Source: Oreocharis arfaki
Lineage: Eukaryota > Chordata > Aves > Passeriformes > Paramythiidae
Reading direction: 5' to 3'
NCBI GenBank assembly: GCA_013398015.1
Contig: VZRR01013410.1
Span: forward strand, 124,323-188,322
DNA: 64,000 bases
This document shows positions 61,601 through 64,000 of the stretch, piece after piece (position 1 is the stretch's first letter; every line of letters begins with the position of its first letter). The position numbers and the translations under genes were made by a program. Under the pieces are notes generated by a model that worked only from the letters and a program-made list of their open reading frames with translations, did no database searches and was not told the origin of the DNA.

Positions 61601-62964
61601 AAATCTTCATGGGGGAGGGAGAAACCCTTCCTGCTCTTGGAAGAGTGGTTTAGATGAATGAAAATATGCTTTAGCCCCTCTGTGTGAGGAATGGCTGCAG
61701 GCTGAAATGTTCTGTTCCCTTTCTAAAGGAAGGTTACGGCATCGGGGACGATGAATACTCCTGTGCATACGATGGCTGCCGGCAGCTGATTTGGTATAAT
61801 GCCAGAAGTAAACCACATTCCCATCCCTGTTGGAAAGAAGGTATTCAGTCTATCTTCTGCTGTTTATCCTAACTGGATTTCTGCACAGGATTTTTTCCCC
61901 TTGCAGGTGTCCTTTCATAGGCGTGAACAAAGCAGTTACTGCCTAATCTTGATGATCATTAGAGTTTAATAAATACTGTGTCTTTAACAGTGGTTTAAAT
62001 GTGCACAGTGGGCACTACAGTCTTGTTCCCCAGTCTGTGCAAAGAGACTCTTGTTGGTTAAATGCTTTTTCTTTTCAAATGCAGAGTAAAAATTATAGCA
62101 CCAATTAGCACTGGACATTTAATCATTAGACTTTTTTCCACATGTTTGTAGTCATACACAACAGGGTTGAAATCTTCCTTTCAGGGTTGAAAGAGTTGTT
62201 TTAGAGAAGGGAAAAAAACCTTGATCTCTGAATTAGACTTTTTTTTTTCTTTTTTAAGGAGGAGTTGCGCTGTCTTGCTTACTTTAAATTCTTGGATAAC
62301 TACTTGGACAGCAAAGTTCTGTTCTTGATCTCAGCTTTGAAATCTTGGTAGGATTCTGTGCATGCCATGCTTGTGTGAACTGTGCCGCCTTCTCTTCTAT
62401 TAAAATTTTCCCCCAAGGATGGCTAAATTAAAACACCTCTGAAAAATAAATTGCACAAGCATATTGGAAATTTCTCCTCAGAACACCCACTTGCTAAAGT
62501 CTATCTTCAACAGGTGTAAAATAGCCAAGGAGTGACAGAGTGCAGCTTTCTTCTGGCTTTGGCAAATACTCTGCAATACTTTTACAACTATATAGTATTA
62601 ATGCTCTGGCAGACGAAAATACTTAATTTTTTTTTACTATTTTCTCTTGGGTTTTTTGGTGTTGGGTTGGGTTGGGTTTGTTGTTTTTTTTTTTTTTAGT
62701 TGCTGAATGTATCAATGTTTCTTCTTTTGTGCTTTTGCAAACAGTTCCTTTTAAGTAAGACAACTCACAGTGACATATGTGATACTTGAAACAATAACTG
62801 TTTCAGCTGTTGGCATTTAACAGAAATGAAATCTTTAAATTATTTTTGTTTTGCATGTAAGGAGACACAATAGGATTTCTACTAGACTTGCAAGAAAAGC
62901 AAATGATCTTCTATTTAAATGGAAACCAGCTTCCTGCTGAGAAGCAAGTATTTTCATCTGCTGT
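46315..62964 (+). CDS. RSPRY1: RING finger and SPRY domain-containing protein 1, residues 1-457 (3' part outside window)
   Basis: RSPRY1 is a RING/SPRY protein of about 576 residues. In humans its loss causes a spondyloepimetaphyseal dysplasia. Eleven coding exons join in one frame: 46315-46661, 49606-49658, 51140-51252, 53829-53955, 55337-55395, 55754-55820, 56471-56602, 57894-58009, 58778-58921, 61729-61840 and 62862-62964. They give 457 codons plus two bases. In order come a hydrophobic leader (MIVVALVVFYASRSLFQGLL), MGNSCVCRDDSG, a basic linker (RPPRRGRGPHEPRRKKQ), a helical region with LGCLAEKLAG and VMLFALIALEKFAQ, and the SPRY domain from about residue 336 (CTFCVDSGVWYYEVTVITSG, IGWAT, YGIGDDEYSCAYDG). 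The last SPRY part and the RING lie downstream of 64000. No exon is seen after 62964. Confidence 0.97.
46662..49605 (+). other. RSPRY1: RSPRY1 intron between coding exons 1 and 2
   Basis: It is T-rich on the + strand, with T runs near 47250. No exon, repeat family or RNA gene is recognised in its 2.9 kb. Confidence 0.7.
49606..49658 (+). CDS. RSPRY1: RSPRY1 coding exon 2
   Basis: The acceptor is ctctttcag and the donor gtatca. One base completes Asn, then DQEPPYSMITLHEMAET and one base. It is only 53 bases long, but its phase and sequence fit exactly between its neighbours. Confidence 0.95.
51140..51252 (+). CDS. RSPRY1: RSPRY1 coding exon 3
   Basis: The acceptor is ggttgacag and the donor gtgagt. 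Two bases complete Asp, then thirty-seven codons from EGWLEVVQSLIRVIPLEDPL to LLLDECPLPTK. Confidence 0.96.
51253..53828 (+). other. RSPRY1: RSPRY1 intron between coding exons 3 and 4
   Basis: No exon, RNA gene or clear repeat is recognised in this 2.6 kb stretch. The frames at 51420-51695 and 52927-53226 do not resemble known proteins and lack splice support. Confidence 0.7.
53829..53955 (+). CDS. RSPRY1: RSPRY1 coding exon 4
   Basis: The acceptor is cttgtgcag and the donor gtaaag. Forty-two codons plus one base run from DALQKLTEILNLSGAAACQD to NTTAVLGCLAEKLA. Confidence 0.96.
55337..55395 (+). CDS. RSPRY1: RSPRY1 coding exon 5
   Basis: The acceptor is ttcttgcag and the donor gtaagt. Two bases complete Gly, then PASIGLLSPGILEYLLHSL. 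Phase 0 at its end. Confidence 0.95.
55536..55690 (+). repeat. Diverged CR1 LINE fragment next to an RSPRY1 exon
   Basis: The order ctgtgggatctcagtctttgg, gcctgatctatttgaaccag, ggtgggatacaggaactttgg, gaggctcctttgaacctaaa follows the CR1 3' consensus with many changes. It ends about 65 bases before the acceptor of the 55754 exon. Confidence 0.65.
55754..55820 (+). CDS. RSPRY1: RSPRY1 coding exon 6
   Basis: The acceptor is catgtttag and the donor gtgagt. Twenty-two codons NFQSHPTVMLFALIALEKFA then QT, plus one base. This is an amphipathic helix of the central region. A diverged CR1 lies just upstream. Confidence 0.95.
55927..56237 (+). repeat. Diverged direct duplication, offset about 178 bases
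   Basis: The blocks starting at 55927 (tgctttagtgaca) and 56105 (tgctttaatgaca) run in parallel for about 130 bases: ...tttgctgaaact..., ...aaattgctgtag/aaattactacat..., ...gacacgaggctttt/gacatgagaccttt..., ...aaat. They lie in the RSPRY1 intron between exons 6 and 7. Confidence 0.75.
56471..56602 (+). CDS. RSPRY1: RSPRY1 coding exon 7
   Basis: The acceptor is aattgtag and the donor gtaggt. Two bases complete Ser, then forty-three codons from ENKMTVSESCISDQLMLLEK to RQVGFCAQWSLDNL, plus one base. Confidence 0.96.
57894..58009 (+). CDS. RSPRY1: RSPRY1 coding exon 8
   Basis: The acceptor is tttttccag and the donor gtagga. Two bases complete Phe, then thirty-eight codons from LKEGRQFTYEKVDLTNIRAM to YLKISPHGLE, leading into the SPRY domain. 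Confidence 0.96.
58778..58921 (+). CDS. RSPRY1: RSPRY1 coding exon 9: SPRY start
   Basis: The acceptor is ttggtag and the donor gtgagt. Forty-eight codons, phase 0, run from ARCDASSFESVRCTFCVDSG to GWATKDSKFLNH. The WYYEVTV and MQIGWAT strands are the SPRY core. Confidence 0.97.
58922..61728 (+). other. RSPRY1: RSPRY1 intron between coding exons 9 and 10
   Basis: This 2.8 kb stretch shows only short homopolymer runs (A runs near 60570-60585, T run near 60692). I see no gene or repeat family in it. Confidence 0.7.
61729..61840 (+). CDS. RSPRY1: RSPRY1 coding exon 10: SPRY core
   Basis: The acceptor is ttctaaag and the donor gtattc. Thirty-seven codons plus one base run EGYGIGDDEYSCAYDGCRQL then IWYNARSKPHSHPCWKE. 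GIGDDEYSxAYDG is the signature SPRY strand-loop. Confidence 0.97.
62862..62964 (+). CDS. RSPRY1: RSPRY1 coding exon 11: SPRY strand
   Basis: The acceptor is gcatgtaag and the donor gtaagt. Two bases complete Gly, then thirty-three codons from DTIGFLLDLQEKQMIFYLNG to FSSA, plus two bases. D-xx-GFxLDL and xxFxLNG are SPRY strands. Confidence 0.96.
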
Positions 62965-64000
62965 GTAAGTATCTGCTCATTTGGAAGGACACGACCTCTG
63001 TGGATAATTGTTTTAATTATATGAACAGTTTCCAATTTGAGATGTAAATTCATATTTACTTACCTGAAGCCATCATTAAGCAAGTTTCCCCGTTGAAAGT
63101 TGCTTAGAAATCAGTAAGAAGGATATAATTTTACAGGTGGATTTCAGGGTCCAAAATAAATACTTTGGACTTTCCAAAGGTAGGTTCAACTCAATGTTTT
63201 ATACTGTCAAATTAGCATAGCATTAAAATAGAATGAGGCTGTAGCAAAGATTAACAATTTTTTGGTGCCTGAGGAATTTATCTTCTGAAAAATAAAGCCT
63301 GTCTTGTAAATGTTGGAGAGGGCTTGTTAACTGACTGCAGTTCACTGGGGCCAGCTCCTGGAGCAGCACATTGAATATTCATCAGAGGATGTCTCTTGGT
63401 CGCATTGCAGGCAGGTGTTGGGCTTATTTTGCCAGCTGTTGTTAAAATTAACACACGGTGAACTCCTCCAACTCTCATAGGGAAGTTCAGCCTTTTACTT
63501 TGGAAAAGATAAGCTGGTGTAATACTTGAGAAAGCAGCTTCCTATGCAGCTTAATTAAACATTATAGTACTTTGTCAGTTAATCCTACCATGCTAATAAT
63601 TTCATCCATGTTTTCTCCTCAAAATAAAGTTCAAGATGCAGGCAAAGAGTAGTTCCGTTTAAAGAGTTGCTGGGTATCTTCTCTATTCAGCTTTTAGTGC
63701 TCTGTTCTCTGAGTATGTAATTGATACACTTGAATGCTTGTTAGACCTTGGGGTATTACTGAACTTTGGCCCTTTCAGTAAATTTGAAAGAGGTGATAGT
63801 TGTGGTTTTGAAAGTGTGACTAATCGTAGTTGTAGAGTAGGCACCCTTTATTGGCTGACCCAGTAAGAAATTCAGATAAATCCTGATAGTAAATTTAGGA
63901 GCTGAAAACTAAACAAGGTAAGTATGTGCAGCTGCAACTTGATGTTCTCCCAGTTAGCTGCAATACACTGGTATTAAACTCGTCTCTGGCTCAGGGTATA
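62965..64000 (+). other. RSPRY1: RSPRY1 intron (partial), runs off the window
   Basis: It follows the donor of coding exon 11. The exon that should complete SPRY (beginning after the split Val codon) is not present up to 64000. Confidence 0.75.

Noticed and set aside
62655..62680. gttgggttgggttggg-type run as telomere-like or quadruplex DNA
   Set aside because: The unit is not TTAGGG, and only three G triplets are present, one short of a standard quadruplex.

Overview
This is vertebrate nuclear DNA and almost certainly avian. Genes are split by long introns with GT-AG junctions, and several interspersed repeats carry the 3' end typical of bird CR1 LINEs. One solo LTR resembles bird ERVL-type LTRs. 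Nothing looks bacterial: there are no operons and no CRISPR, and most long open frames are chance or repeat-derived. Three protein-coding genes were rebuilt by joining exons whose reading phases all agree. The gene order CPNE2, PSME3IP1 (FAM192A/NIP30/PIP30) and RSPRY1, oriented forward, reverse, forward, is the one known from human 16q13, which supports all three names.

Layout. Positions 1-17.4 kb hold the last ten coding exons of CPNE2 on the + strand: 351 codons covering the second half of C2B and the whole vWA/copine domain, then a stop codon and a 3'UTR with AATAAA. The first ~197 residues lie upstream of the window. About 17.4-20.1 kb is a gene-poor gap between converging 3' ends. From 20.1 to about 33.96 kb is the whole PSME3IP1 gene on the - strand (six coding exons, 255 residues). 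Positions 33.5-34.75 kb are a CpG island containing a 144-base N gap. It is a shared bidirectional promoter for PSME3IP1 and RSPRY1. From 34.1 kb to the window end is RSPRY1 on the + strand: two candidate noncoding 5' exons and eleven coding exons. These encode the leader, the basic linker, the helical middle region and most of the SPRY domain. The RING finger lies beyond the window.

The strongest unusual observation is the third coding intron of PSME3IP1, which is an AT-AC U12-type (minor spliceosome) intron. It has an ATATCCTTT donor, a TCCTTAAC branch site and an AC acceptor, and the reading frame forces the AC end. The second is the start region of RSPRY1. Several upstream ORFs precede a weak-context ATG that encodes a hydrophobic leader, and a strong-context in-frame ATG follows at codon 39 and begins Met-Gly-Asn-Ser-Cys. 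This suggests two N-terminal forms with different membrane fates. Other observations are a cluster of perfect AT-rich palindromes, a three-copy GGCACTAAT motif block next to an octamer site, a diverged tandem duplication, and a possible degraded reverse-strand retrocopy in RSPRY1 intron 1.

The three genes do not form a pathway. CPNE2 is a calcium-dependent membrane-binding protein, PSME3IP1 is a nuclear partner of the PA28-gamma proteasome activator, and RSPRY1 is a RING/SPRY protein linked to skeletal development. Only PSME3IP1 and RSPRY1 are linked here, through their shared promoter.
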